Of a stretch of DNA of 64,000 nucleotides, positions 17,701 through 28,500 are shown piece by piece. The stretch is taken from contig JADJKO010000003.1 of the NCBI GenBank assembly GCA_016705955.1, positions 372,001 through 436,000 on the forward strand, read 5' to 3'. How positions within the stretch are numbered: the stretch's first letter is position 1; every line of letters starts with the position of its first letter. Under the pieces are notes generated by a model. It did no database searches, was not told the DNA's origin, and saw only the letters and a list, made by a program, of their open reading frames with translations. The position numbers and the translations under genes are program-made. The stretch comes from Flavobacteriales bacterium (GTDB taxonomy: Bacteria > Bacteroidota > Bacteroidia > Flavobacteriales_F > PHOS-HE28).

Positions 17701-18339
17701 ATGTTCCCGGCACGCGTCCCTGCGGTGGTGAGGTGGCTCACACCTGCTGCCCTTTGGCGCATGCCCAGCGCGGAGCGCTCGCTCTATCTGAGCTTCGATG
17801 ATGGTCCGCATCCGGAGGTAACACCGTGGGTCCTGGATAGGTTGGCGGAATTCAACGCGAAGGCCACCTTCTTCGTCATCGGCAAGAACGCTCACGATCA
17901 TCCAGCGATCATGGAACGGATCCGGGATGATGGGCATTCCATCGGGAACCACACATGGAACCATGTGAACGGGTGGCGGACCTCGTGTCGCACGTACATC
18001 AGCGATGTGGACCGGGCACAACCGCTCATTGGCACGCGCCTCTTCCGGCCACCCTATGGTCGGATCACGCGTAAGCAAGCCAACCAACTACGAAAGCGGT
18101 TCGATCTGGTGATGTGGGACATCCTGAGTTCCGACTTCGATGTGCGCGTGGGTCCGGAGCAGTGTGCGTTGAACGTCCTCGATCATGCGCGACCGGGATC
18201 GATCGTCATCTTCCACGATAGTGCGAAAGCGGAGGAGCGCGTGCGCGTTGCGCTACCGCGCGTGCTGCAACACTTCACTCAACAGGCGTACTCCTTCCTG
18301 GCCCTTCCAGAGCACGGCCTTAGGGCTGCACCGAAGTAA
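17701..18339 (+). CDS. Polysaccharide deacetylase family protein (NodB/CE4)
   Basis: A 212-aa carbohydrate esterase family 4 domain. The conserved motifs run in order: SFDDGPHPE (two metal/catalytic Asp), HSIGNHTWNH (metal His pair), RPPYGR, DILSSDFDV and VIFHDS (catalytic His). Such enzymes remove N-acetyl groups from peptidoglycan or exported glycans. No clear signal peptide is present, so location is uncertain. It follows the DUF2723 gene by 13 bases and is probably co-transcribed; the pairing suggests a shared role in envelope glycans. Its 3' end overlaps the convergent OmpA-type gene by about 20 bases. Confidence 0.92.
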   Translation: MFPARVPAVVRWLTPAALWRMPSAERSLYLSFDDGPHPEVTPWVLDRLAEFNAKATFFVIGKNAHDHPAIMERIRDDGHSIGNHTWNHVNGWRTSCRTYISDVDRAQPLIGTRLFRPPYGRITRKQANQLRKRFDLVMWDILSSDFDVRVGPEQCALNVLDHARPGSIVIFHDSAKAEERVRVALPRVLQHFTQQAYSFLALPEHGLRAAPK

Positions 18340-20524
18340 CGATGTACTCGTTGCGGCGATTCACCGCGTGTTCCTCCTCGCTGCACTGGACGCCGGGTGC
18401 ACAGTGGTTCAGCAGGCGGCTCGAGCCGAAACCACGAGCGCGGACCCGATCCTTGAGCACCCCCCTCGTCCGTAGGTAAGCGGCGATCGCATCCGCGCGA
18501 AGCTGTGTGACCTGTGCCTGTTCCGCCGCATCCCCACGCGCATCACTGTGTACACCGATCTCGATCGAAACACCGGGGTTCACATTCAATCGATCGGCCA
18601 GCTGGTCCAGTTCCCCTCGCGCTTGGGGATCCAATTGCGTGCTGCCCTTCGACCAGCGGATATACTTCAATGCGATGGGCTGGTCCAATACGATCGGATC
18701 GAGCACGATCGGCTTCTGCGTTCCGAGATCGAAGACCCCTTGCTTCATTCCCACCGTGGTGATCGGGATGCTCATGCTGAAATAGCCGGGATGCTCGATC
18801 AGGACCTCGAAATCCTCATTGGTCTGCAAGCGCATGGAGAAGTCCCCGCCCTCTCCGGCTATGTACACATCGTTGTGGAAGCTGGCCAGATTCACCACGG
18901 TCACCTTCGCTCCTGCGATGAATCCGGCATCCTTCTCCTTTCGCACCACGCCGCGCAACAGCACACCGGCATCCGGCACGAGGTGGATATCACGCGTGAT
19001 GATCAACTGTCGCTCGATACCCTCCGTGCTCACATGTTGCTCACCGTCATACCTCCCTTTCATTTTCGCCACCAACCGGTAAGCGCTTGACCGCTTCACG
19101 CTGAATGTGAATTCCCCGTGGGCATCGGTCCGGGTATGTTCCAGCTCCTTGCCTTCCGGATCCAACAAAAGGACCTCTGCATCGGGGACTGCGGTTTCGT
19201 ACTCATCGTCGATCACCATTCCCGAGCAGAAATAGCGCTCCTGCAATGGGGCAAGCATCTCGAATGAATAGATGTCATCATCTCCTGCACCTCCGGGCCG
19301 GTTACTGGTGAAGTAGCCACGTTTGTTCGCCGCGTCGATGATGAAGGCCATGTCATCCTTCGGGCTGTTGATCGGTGCACCCAGGTTCAACGCTCCTGCG
19401 ATCTCACCATCGGAACCTTTGTTCGCCATGAAGATGTCCATGCCGCCAAGCCCCGGGTGTCCATTGCTGGAGAAGTAGAGTACCCCATCCGCAGCCACGT
19501 AAGGGAACTCTTCGTTGTATGGTGTGTTGATGGCCGGGCCGAGGTTGCGCGGTTCACTCCACTGGCCGCCTTGGTCCTCGCACACATAGATATCCGTGCC
19601 GCCGAAGCCACCGGGCATGTCGCTGACGAAATACAACTTGCGTCCGCTCGGTGAAAGCGCGGGATGAGCGATGGACACTTCGCTGTTGTTGTACAGGAAC
19701 TGTTCTTCTTCGCCGAAACCATTCCCGTTCGATCGCGCTTTGTAGATCCCCAATCGACTGATGCCTTGTTGACTTCGATGCGCCCGGCCCTTGTAGTAAT
19801 TGTTCCGTGTGAACCAGAGCACATCGCCACTCGCGCTGGCCGTGGCCGGACCCTCATGATACCTGGTGTTCACGCTGCCAGCCAACGGCTCGGGTGATGC
19901 GAGGTTGCCGTCGGCGGTCACGTTCGCAGTGAACAGGTCGAGGAAGGGTTGGCCGTTCCATGCCGCCCAACGTTTGATGATACCCGGCTCCCGCCGACTG
20001 CTGCTGAAGACCACACGACCCGGGCCGAGCCATGCCGCCGCCATATCCGCATACGGCGTGTTGATCGCGGTCGGTTTCACCACGAATCGCTGCTGGTCCA
20101 TGGTGAACTTCTTCGCGAAGCCGGTGAGATTGCTCCGCTGTTCGCCACCTTCCGGGTTCATCAAGGCCAGGTAACGGTCCATCCATTCCTCGGCCTCGGC
20201 ATACCGGCCGTTGCTCTTCAACGCTTCGGCATAGTTGTACAGGTCCTTGGGTTCGCGATTCAGGAATTTCACCACCACCGCGTACCACCGTTCCGCCTCC
20301 ACGGTATCCCCCAACCGCATACTGCAATCCGCCAAGCGCTTGGTCACGTGCTCATTCACCGCACCCAGTTCCGTGGCCGTTCGGTACAACTCCGCTGCGC
20401 GGGCGTACGCCATCTGCTCATAGTACTTGTCCGCTTCCTTCACGTACGGATCGGCATTGCCCTGCGCGCACAGCCGCATGGATCCAAGGAGGATCATCAA
20501 TACGGCTATGAGGCGCATGCGCAT
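18320..20524 (-). CDS. PorE-like T9SS-associated protein (TPR, PD40 beta-propeller, CRD, OmpA)
   Basis: A 734-aa exported protein with an N-terminal signal peptide ending near LCAQ. It has TPR helices (about 25-130), a PD40/WD40-like propeller (SSSRREPG, LYFVSDMPGGFGGTDIYV, LYFSSNGHPGLGGMDIFMA, GYFTSNRPGGAGDDDIYSF), a carboxypeptidase-regulatory-like fold (about 440-510) and a C-terminal OmpA domain (EIGVHSDARGD... QLRADAIAAYL) that should bind peptidoglycan. This exact order is described for PorE, a periplasmic anchor of the T9SS in Porphyromonas. It is the last gene of the minus-strand surface cluster, three bases after the third PorP/SprF gene, so it is probably co-expressed. Genomes hold several such proteins, so the name is an analogy. 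Confidence 0.85.
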   Translation of the reverse strand: MRMRLIAVLMILLGSMRLCAQGNADPYVKEADKYYEQMAYARAAELYRTATELGAVNEHVTKRLADCSMRLGDTVEAERWYAVVVKFLNREPKDLYNYAEALKSNGRYAEAEEWMDRYLALMNPEGGEQRSNLTGFAKKFTMDQQRFVVKPTAINTPYADMAAAWLGPGRVVFSSSRREPGIIKRWAAWNGQPFLDLFTANVTADGNLASPEPLAGSVNTRYHEGPATASASGDVLWFTRNNYYKGRAHRSQQGISRLGIYKARSNGNGFGEEEQFLYNNSEVSIAHPALSPSGRKLYFVSDMPGGFGGTDIYVCEDQGGQWSEPRNLGPAINTPYNEEFPYVAADGVLYFSSNGHPGLGGMDIFMANKGSDGEIAGALNLGAPINSPKDDMAFIIDAANKRGYFTSNRPGGAGDDDIYSFEMLAPLQERYFCSGMVIDDEYETAVPDAEVLLLDPEGKELEHTRTDAHGEFTFSVKRSSAYRLVAKMKGRYDGEQHVSTEGIERQLIITRDIHLVPDAGVLLRGVVRKEKDAGFIAGAKVTVVNLASFHNDVYIAGEGGDFSMRLQTNEDFEVLIEHPGYFSMSIPITTVGMKQGVFDLGTQKPIVLDPIVLDQPIALKYIRWSKGSTQLDPQARGELDQLADRLNVNPGVSIEIGVHSDARGDAAEQAQVTQLRADAIAAYLRTRGVLKDRVRARGFGSSRLLNHCAPGVQCSEEEHAVNRRNEYIVTSVQP

Positions 20525-20527
20525 GAG

Positions 20528-21457
20528 CTAGAAATAGCGGGGAGAAACGGTTCGACCGGTGAAGAACCGCAGATCGTAATTGAGCATGATCTCGTGCGTA
20601 CCGGCGTTGTACGCCCCGAGCTTCGTGGTGGTCAGATCGAAAGCATATCCCAAGCGGAACTGATCGTTCACCTGGTATTGGCCGAGCACGCCGAAGGAGT
20701 TGCCCACGCGGTACATCCCGCCCAACCAGATCCGCTCGCGAATGAGGAAGTTCAGGTTCACATCCATCGACAACGGCGCACCTTCAACGGACCGCACCAT
20801 GATGGATGGTTTGAATTTCAAGCCGCGGTTCATGTCGAGCACGTAGCCCGCAATGAGGAACCAATGCCGCACCTCACTGGAGGTGACGACCCCGGAAGCC
20901 GTCGCTGCGTCAATATGGTTCTCAAGCAACTTGGGCACACTGATCCCTGCGTAGTATCGGGGAGTATGGTAGTACAGGCCCGCGCCGAAATTCGGGAGCA
21001 TGGTTCCCTTCACATTCACGTTGGCCGCATCGGGATCCACGGTGGTCAGGTTCGCGAGATCGGCTTGGTAGAGGTTCATGCCGCCCTTCAGGCCGAAAGA
21101 AAGTTTGGCATCAGCTCCTACGCGGATGCGATAGGCGTAGTCCGCATACACGCCGGTCTGCCGCGTCGGGCCGATCTTGTCGTTCACAATGGACAGGCCG
21201 AGCCCCATCTTCTTGGATGGAAGCGGGGTATGCGCCAGGATGGTCTGTGTGGCCGGTGCACCGGTGAAGCCCACCCATTGGTGGCGGCTCAAGGCCATCA
21301 CGGTGAACACATCCGCGCTGCCCGCATAGCCCGGGTTCACGGCCAGCGTATTGAACATGTATTGGCTGTACAACGGATCCTGTTGCGCAATAGCGCGTGT
21401 CGACACCAACGCCAGCATGGCCGAACAGCAGAGCGATATGATCCGACGCACGCTCAT
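20528..21457 (-). CDS. PorP/SprF family T9SS outer-membrane protein (third pair)
   Basis: A 309-aa outer-membrane beta-barrel of the PorP/SprF family. After a signal peptide (to about IAQ), the family start QQDPLYSQYMFNTLAVNPGYAGS is present, then SRHQWVGFTGAPATQTI and the C-terminal LGYAFDLTTTKL... GTHEIML strand. These proteins are needed to secrete or hold partner proteins with type B C-terminal domains, as SprF does for SprB in Flavobacterium. The ATG at 21457 overlaps the stop of the upstream giant gene by four bases, so translation is coupled to its presumed partner. The longer open frame upstream is a shadow of that gene. Confidence 0.93.
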   Translation of the reverse strand: MSVRRIISLCCSAMLALVSTRAIAQQDPLYSQYMFNTLAVNPGYAGSADVFTVMALSRHQWVGFTGAPATQTILAHTPLPSKKMGLGLSIVNDKIGPTRQTGVYADYAYRIRVGADAKLSFGLKGGMNLYQADLANLTTVDPDAANVNVKGTMLPNFGAGLYYHTPRYYAGISVPKLLENHIDAATASGVVTSSEVRHWFLIAGYVLDMNRGLKFKPSIMVRSVEGAPLSMDVNLNFLIRERIWLGGMYRVGNSFGVLGQYQVNDQFRLGYAFDLTTTKLGAYNAGTHEIMLNYDLRFFTGRTVSPRYF

Positions 21458-22566
21458 CGGTTCAGGTAGATGTACCCGGTGAAGGCATCGCTGCCGTTGC
21501 CCAATTCCAGCACGTAGAAATAGGTTCCTGCGGGAGCGTTGCCATTGGTGGACGTGCCATCCCACACCACACTCACGTTGTTGTAGCCCGAGGCCTCGTA
21601 CATCTTCGCACCCCACCGGTTGAAGATGGTGATGGTGTTGCCCGGATAACCCTCGATGCCCGGGATCAGGAATAGTTCATTGGTACCATCGCCGTTCGGC
21701 GAGAAGCTCTCCGGGATGAACACGTCCTCGGAGAAATCACATGGCGTGCTTCCTGCGATGCGCACCACACCACACGCGTATTGATCACGCACGAAGACCT
21801 CGAACAGCTCGCTGGTGAACAACGGTCCACTGGTGAACACATAGGGCGGGGTCGCCGAGATGGATCCCGTAAGTCCGGTCACGAGGTAGGTGGCCGGATC
21901 ACCCTGTTCGATAACGAAGCTCACCGTATAAGTCCGGTCGCGTTCGTTGCAGATCCGTGTTTCATTGATCACTTCAACGCTGGTCACAACGGTCACCTTC
22001 ACCAGCGCGGTAGCGGATCCACAACCGGGAACGGTCACCGTGTAGCGGAAGTAGTATTCGCCCGGTGGAACCACTGTGGTGTTCAATGAACCGCCGCTCA
22101 GGCCTCCGCTGCCATCCACATCCACCCATGAGCCGCCCGAAGCGGGAGTCCCTTGTAATCCACTGAACAGATCAAGTGATGTGAGTGTGTCGCAACTGAG
22201 CACCTCGCCGTTCGTACCCGCGTTCGGTGGAACGTTCAGCGTGATGGACACCACGGAACTGGCATTCGGACATGGGGTGTTGCCGATCACCGTGTACGTG
22301 TAATTGCCTGCGGGATCCGTTCCAGGGTTGAAGACATTGGTATGCACCTGGTTCGAAGGGTTGGTCCAAACCCCACTGACATCAGGTGACCCACCCAATT
22401 GTGCGAAGAGGTCGATCGGGGCGCCCGTCACACACAGCGTCAGACTGGTGCCGGTCCCGGGTTCGGGGAATTCCACCGTGGTCACTTGCACCACAGCGGT
22501 CACCACACCACAACCCGGATCCGTGATCGTGTACGCGTATGATGTAGCCCCGCCGATCGGCAACAA
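21454..22566 (-). CDS. C-terminal part of the giant repeat protein with T9SS type B sorting domain (after frameshift)
   Basis: This 370-aa reading frame is the downstream half of the gene at 22575-29996. It continues the repeat series (two more full units and a degenerate one) and ends in a gliding-motility-associated C-terminal domain: FIPESFSPNGDGTNELF, ITIFNRWGAKMY and AGTYFYVLELGNG. That domain directs export by the T9SS and cell-surface attachment. The listed start is only where the frame opens; the protein most likely has no independent start here. If the single missing base in a 7-C run at 22629-22635 is restored, the two halves join smoothly. PorP/SprF follows with a four-base overlap. 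Confidence 0.85.
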   Translation of the reverse strand: MLPIGGATSYAYTITDPGCGVVTAVVQVTTVEFPEPGTGTSLTLCVTGAPIDLFAQLGGSPDVSGVWTNPSNQVHTNVFNPGTDPAGNYTYTVIGNTPCPNASSVVSITLNVPPNAGTNGEVLSCDTLTSLDLFSGLQGTPASGGSWVDVDGSGGLSGGSLNTTVVPPGEYYFRYTVTVPGCGSATALVKVTVVTSVEVINETRICNERDRTYTVSFVIEQGDPATYLVTGLTGSISATPPYVFTSGPLFTSELFEVFVRDQYACGVVRIAGSTPCDFSEDVFIPESFSPNGDGTNELFLIPGIEGYPGNTITIFNRWGAKMYEASGYNNVSVVWDGTSTNGNAPAGTYFYVLELGNGSDAFTGYIYLNR

Positions 22567-22574
22567 CGTGGCAT

Positions 22575-25500
22575 TCAGGAAACCGCCGGGTAGCAGAGCC
22601 TGGCCTCCACCAGCGATCGGGCTCCACGCCCCCCCGCCGTCGGGTTGCCGCCAAGTGCGTTGAACAAGTTGTAGGACGTTTCGGACCCACAGATCACTAC
22701 CGCGCTATCCGCACCGGCATTCCCGCCCACACCAACAGCAACCGTCACGGTACTTGAAACCGTGGGACAAGGACCGGTACCAAGGATCGTGTAAACGAGC
22801 GGCCAGATCCCATTTCCTGCCATGGAAGGGTTGAAGCTGTTCCCGGTCAGTGCTCCTGAAGTATTCTGGTCCGTCCAACTGCCGCCAGTCTGGGCATTCG
22901 GTCCCAACGCGAGGAAAACATCCAGGTCCGTCTGTGATACACACGCATTCACGGTGGCGCTCTCTCCTGCATTTCCGGCCAAAACCACACTCACGGTCAG
23001 CGTCGCGCTTGCATCTGCACAAGGCGCCGTGCCAATAATGGTGTACCGGTAAACACCGGGTAGATCCACCGCAGGGTCGAAGAAATTACCATGCGAAACA
23101 TCGCCACCGGTCGTCACATACACCCATGATCCGCCCGCCTGTGGTAAACAACCCAAATAGCTGCGCATAAGGATCGGTGCTTGACTGGTGCACAGAGTGA
23201 CCGAATCGCTGCAACCAGCATTCGGGGCTTGCGGTTCGGTCACGTTGATGAAGGCGCAGTGTTGCGCACAAGGCAAAGTGGCATTCACACAATAGCGGTA
23301 GATGCCCGGTGCATCCACCGCCGGATTGTATGTGCCGTTATGCGGGACATTACCTGTGACATAGAACCAGTTGCCTCCTGTTTGCGCGTTCGGCCCGAGG
23401 AGGGTGAACATGTTCACTGACGCGTCGGTTGAACAGATATTCAGTGATGCCCCGTTCCCTGCATTCGCCGCTGGTGTGATGCTCATGGCGACGTTCGCTG
23501 TATCCGCTGGGCAGGCTCCGATCCCGTTCACGATATAGTGATATGCTCCAGCCATATCCGCCGTTGGATCGAACGTTCCCGCATGTGGCGTCCAATCCGG
23601 CGCGAACCAGGATCCGCCGCCATCGGGTCCGCACGTAAGGGCCGTGGCCATGTTGACCGTGATCCCATTACTGCATGTACTGATGGACCCATCACATCCA
23701 GCGTATGGTCCTTCAAGAACGGTGACCGTTACACGGGCGGTATCCGAAGCGCATTGCGCACTGCCCGGCAGCACATGGTCAAAGCGATAGCTGGCGCCCA
23801 CGGCCGCGTTTGTTGTGAGGAATACACTGCCGAAGAAGCCCGGAGCATTATCCACGTTCACCCAGACTCCCCCTAGCTGCGGTGTTCCACCCAGCGATGC
23901 GAACAGATCCACCAACTGGCCTTGGCATGCTTGTACAGTACTATCCGCTCCAGCATCCAACGCATCAACAATGTTCAAGACCACGGTGGCGGAAGTGGCG
24001 GCGCAAGGACCATTGGCGGGTTGCGTGTAGGTGAAGGTGCATGAAGCATCCAGCGGCATTCCGGTCGCGTCGAAGATCCCGTTGGACAAAGTGCCAAAGG
24101 CGCAGTTCGTGCTCCATGTACCCCCGTTGTCCGGTGTGCCTTCGAGCCCATCGAACAACACGATCGCACTCGCATCCACACATGCGGACAGACTTCCAGG
24201 AAGGCCTGCGCTTGCTGCAGTGGTGACCGTGATCACCACCTGCTCACTCACTGTGGGGCACGGCGTTGCACCGACGACCGTGTACACATAAACACCCGGA
24301 GGATCCAGGGCAGGATCGAAGAACGGGCCATGTGGATCGTTGTTATAGGTCCATGATCCATTGTTGTCCGGTGTGCCGCCTAATAGGGACAACAACAGCA
24401 CCGGCGGCTGGGTTGAACAAAGCGATGCGAGGGTACTGATCCCCGCATTCGCCGCGGTATTCTGGAAGACGGTCACCGTTGCCGAATCGCTCGGGCACGG
24501 CGCCGTTCCGGAACGCTTGTACTTGTACACGCCGGGTGAAGAGACTCCGGGTATGTATGTTCCTGTGAACGGCGATCCATTGGGGTCGTACCAATTCCCC
24601 CCGGATTGCGGCGTACCACTCAACAACCCGAACAATGCGAATGGTGCGCTGTTGCTACACACCTGCGTCTGTCCGTTCTCTCCCGCATCCACGGCTTGGC
24701 TCTCGAATACGGTGACATAAGCACAGTCTGCTGGACAACCGCCGTTGGCCGGCAAACAGTACGTGTACAATCCCGGGTCATCGACAGCTGGATCATAGAT
24801 GCCTGAGTGAGGCAAGCCGGTTGGCCCCGTCCAGTTCCCGTTCAGTTGTGGGTTCCCGGTGATGAACAGGATCAAGGAGAACGGTCCATCCTCGCTGCAT
24901 ACTTGGGCAAGACCATCGATCCCGGCGTTCGGCGCGGTGGAGATCTGCACGAAGACCGAGGCTTCATGGTCCGCACATCCCGGTGCGCCGGTGATCCGAT
25001 ATACATACGTGCCGGTCACATCCACGCTGGGTTGGATGGTGCCGGAGTGCGGTGTTACACCGTTGAAGAACCAGCTACCTCCAGTCTGCGCACCGGGACC
25101 GAGCAAGGGGAACAGGTTCACTTGGCCATCCGTATTGCATAGGGAAAGGTTCGCATCGTTGCCAGCAAAGGCCGCGTTGTTCACATTCACGGTAAGAAGT
25201 GCGGTAGCGGCAGGGCATGCGCCCAAACCGAGAACGCGGTAGCGATAGGTTCCCGGGGTGGTGGTTCCTGGTGAAAAAACCCCTGTGACCACTGTAGTGT
25301 TCGGCAATGGCCCGGTCCATTGACCTCCAAAAGTGGGAGTGCATCCTAAAAACGTCACCATGGGAAACGCCTGCGTAATGCTACAGACCGTGATCGTGTT
25401 GTTGCACCCCGCATTCGCTGGTGCATTCACTTGCACGCTCACGGTCGCACTAGCCGATCCACACGAATTGGTGACCGTGTAGGTGTATAGACCCGGTGTT

Positions 25501-28500
25501 GAAACACCTGGAATGAACAATCCACTGAACGAAGGATTCCCGGGTGCCGGGCCAACCCATGTACCGAAGGGATCGGGTGTTCCACCCAACAACGTGATGA
25601 GATTCACCGCAGTCCCGGGAGCCGATGCGGATCCACAGAAAGAGCCGGTACCGGACGTCCCTGCATTCGGCGAATCGTTCACAAAGACCGAGACCAGCGC
25701 GGTATCGTTCACGCAAGGGGATTGACCCGTGATGATGTAGTAGTAGTCGCCGGGCGCACTGGTAGCCGGGTTGAACGTGCCGTTGTGCGGCAGTAGATCA
25801 GGACCCAACCAGGAACCATTGTTCTGCGGGTTGCAGGTGAGCGCGTTGAACAATAGGAACTGCTGGCCACCGCTACAGACCGTGGTAGAGCTGTTGCACC
25901 CTGCATTCGCACCAGTGATCACGGATATCGTGAGGAATGCCACCGCTTGTGTACATGGCGCCTGCCCTTGTACGCGGTATTCGTAGATGCCTTGCACATC
26001 CACGCCGGGCACGAACATGGGGTCGTGGTTCTGGATGTTGAAGTACCAAGTGCCGTTCGGGCTCGGGTTGCCCGGAAGCAAGGCCGTCATGTTGAATGGC
26101 GCCCCGGAGGAACACGTGACCGTGGAAGCATTACCACCGGCGTTCGGGGCTTGCACTTCGCTGACCGTCACGCGTGCATTCACCTGCCCACAAGGCGGGG
26201 TTCCGCTCACCACATAATAGAAATCGCCGGGGTCGTTGGCGGCCGGGTTATAGGTTCCCGAGAATGGTGATCCGCCCGGAGCACCAATGAACCAGTTCCC
26301 GCCACCCGGCGGTGTGCCTCCGAGGAAGAGGAAGAGGGAGAACGGAAGGCTGTTGCTACAGGTGATCGTGCTGCCGTTCGTGAACGGGCTCGGTGCCGCG
26401 ATCACGGTCAGGTTCACATCCGCGGAATCCGAATCGCAACCAATGATCCCCGACAACCGGTACCGGAAATGATACAAGCCCGGTGTGACCAGCGTGGCAT
26501 TGAAATACTGCCCTGTCAATCCTCCGGTGGCATCGAGATCGAGCCACGCACCGCCCGGTTGTGGACTTCCGCCCAATAGGCTGAAGAGATTCACCTGAAT
26601 ACTGCTGCTACAGACGGAGGGACTACTGTTCGAACCCGCTTCCAACTGCGGCACGATCGTCACATCGACGTGCGCGTCATCATGATTGCATTGCCCGATC
26701 CCCGGTACGGTGTACTCGAATTCATACGTCCCGGGCGGGAGCGCTGATGGTGTGAAGAAGTTTCCGCTCAACTGCCCCGTGGGCGGGCCCTCTTCGGTCC
26801 ATGTTCCGCCCAGATCATAGGTACCGATGAGCCCGGTGAACAGATCCACGGAGGCGGTTCCTTGGCAAATGGTAAGGTCACCGCTTCCTCCGGCGTTGGG
26901 CGCTTGGTTCACGATCGCTGTTACGGTCGCGGAAGCGTTGATGCATGGCGCCACACCGACCACCGTGTACACATAATCGCCCGGTTGCGACGTGCCCGGG
27001 ATGAAGACACCGGAGCTCGCACCATCAGGGCCCATCCACGTCCCGCCCACATCCGGACTACCGTTCAATTGGTTGAACAGATCCACGGGACCACTGGTAC
27101 TACAGCGCGTGAAACTGTTGTTGCTTCCTGCCACTGGCTGCTGGTTCACGTTCACCACCACCACCGCCGTTGCTGCAACGCAGGGGGTCTGTCCCGGAAC
27201 AGTGTATGTGTAACCACCGGGTACCGAGGTGCCCGGGGTGAAGGTTCCGGTATGCGCCGTGCCGTTCGGTCGGGTCCACGTTCCGCCGCTGTCCGGGGTT
27301 CCCCCCAACTGGTCAACAAGCGGGAAAGTCCCTTCGCTGCTGCACACCGTAATGGCCGAGTTCACGCCCGCGTTCGGGGCGGTGTTCACCACCACGGTGA
27401 CGAATCCGGTATCATTCACACAAGGCGCTGTGCCGGGTACGATGTAGGCATAGGTGCCGGGCGCGCTTGTGCCGGGGCTGAAGGTCCCGTTCATAGGCCC
27501 CAAGGAAGGATCGATCCATGAACCCGAACCGTTCGGTGTTCCGCCGAGGACGTTGATCAAAAGGAAAGGGCTGTTCGTGCTGCACACGGTGATCGTGCCG
27601 TTCACACCCGCGTTCGGAGCGATCACGCGATTCACCTGTACCACGGCGCTCAGGGCGGCGCACGGCGCATTGCCCTGCACGGTGTACGTGTAATTGCCGC
27701 CCGCATCGGATGCTGGTTGGTAGGTCCCGGAGTGGGCCGTTCCATTTGGCCGCGTCCACGCACCACCGCTTTGCGGCGAACCACCCAGCAGTGTGAAGAG
27801 ATCCACGGAAGCGGCGTTGCTGCACAGCGTGATGGTTCCGTTCGTTCCGGGGTTGGGTGGAGCGATCACCGTGACCGAAACGGTCGATTGTGCATTCGCA
27901 CATGGAGCGGTTCCGGCAACCGTGTACACGTAATCACCGGCTGCCGAGGTTCCGGGTGTGAACATGTTGCTCACTCCTCCCCCGCCGGGCCCGGTCCAAG
28001 AACCGGTACCGTCAGGCGTTCCTCCCACAAGGGTGAAGAGGTCGAATGGTGCATCATTGCCGCATACCGTCGTGGATCCTCCCGTGCCGGCGTCCGGTGC
28101 GGTGATCACCGTCACATTCACCACCGCTGTTGCGTTGGCGCATGGTGCAAGACCAAGCACGGTGTAGGTGTACGGCCCGGACTGATCGGTCGCCGGATCG
28201 AAGGTGGCGGAATGCGCTCCAAGCGGACCTGTCCATGAGCCACCCGCGTTCGGCGTGCCGCCCAGCTGGTTGAACAAGTTGAACGAGGCATTGTTCGAGC
28301 ACCGTGAAATTGAAACCCCTATTCCCGCATTCGGAGCGGTGTTCACCGTTACCGTTACCGTACTGGAGGCCGGATCGCAGGGAGCAAGTCCCACGACGGT
28401 ATAGGTGTAGACACCGGGTGCGCTTGTCCCCGGGGTGAAGCTTCCGGAATGGGGCTGGTTCGCCGGATCACGCCATGAGCCACCGACATCCGGACTTCCG

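Noticed and set aside
19949..21469. 506-codon plus-strand ORF
   Set aside because: Antisense shadow of the OmpA-type and PorP/SprF genes, which have signal peptides and family motifs.
26862..28238. Several plus-strand ORFs across the giant repeat gene
   Set aside because: They recur with the repeat period and mirror it; a consequence of high-GC repeats, not genes.
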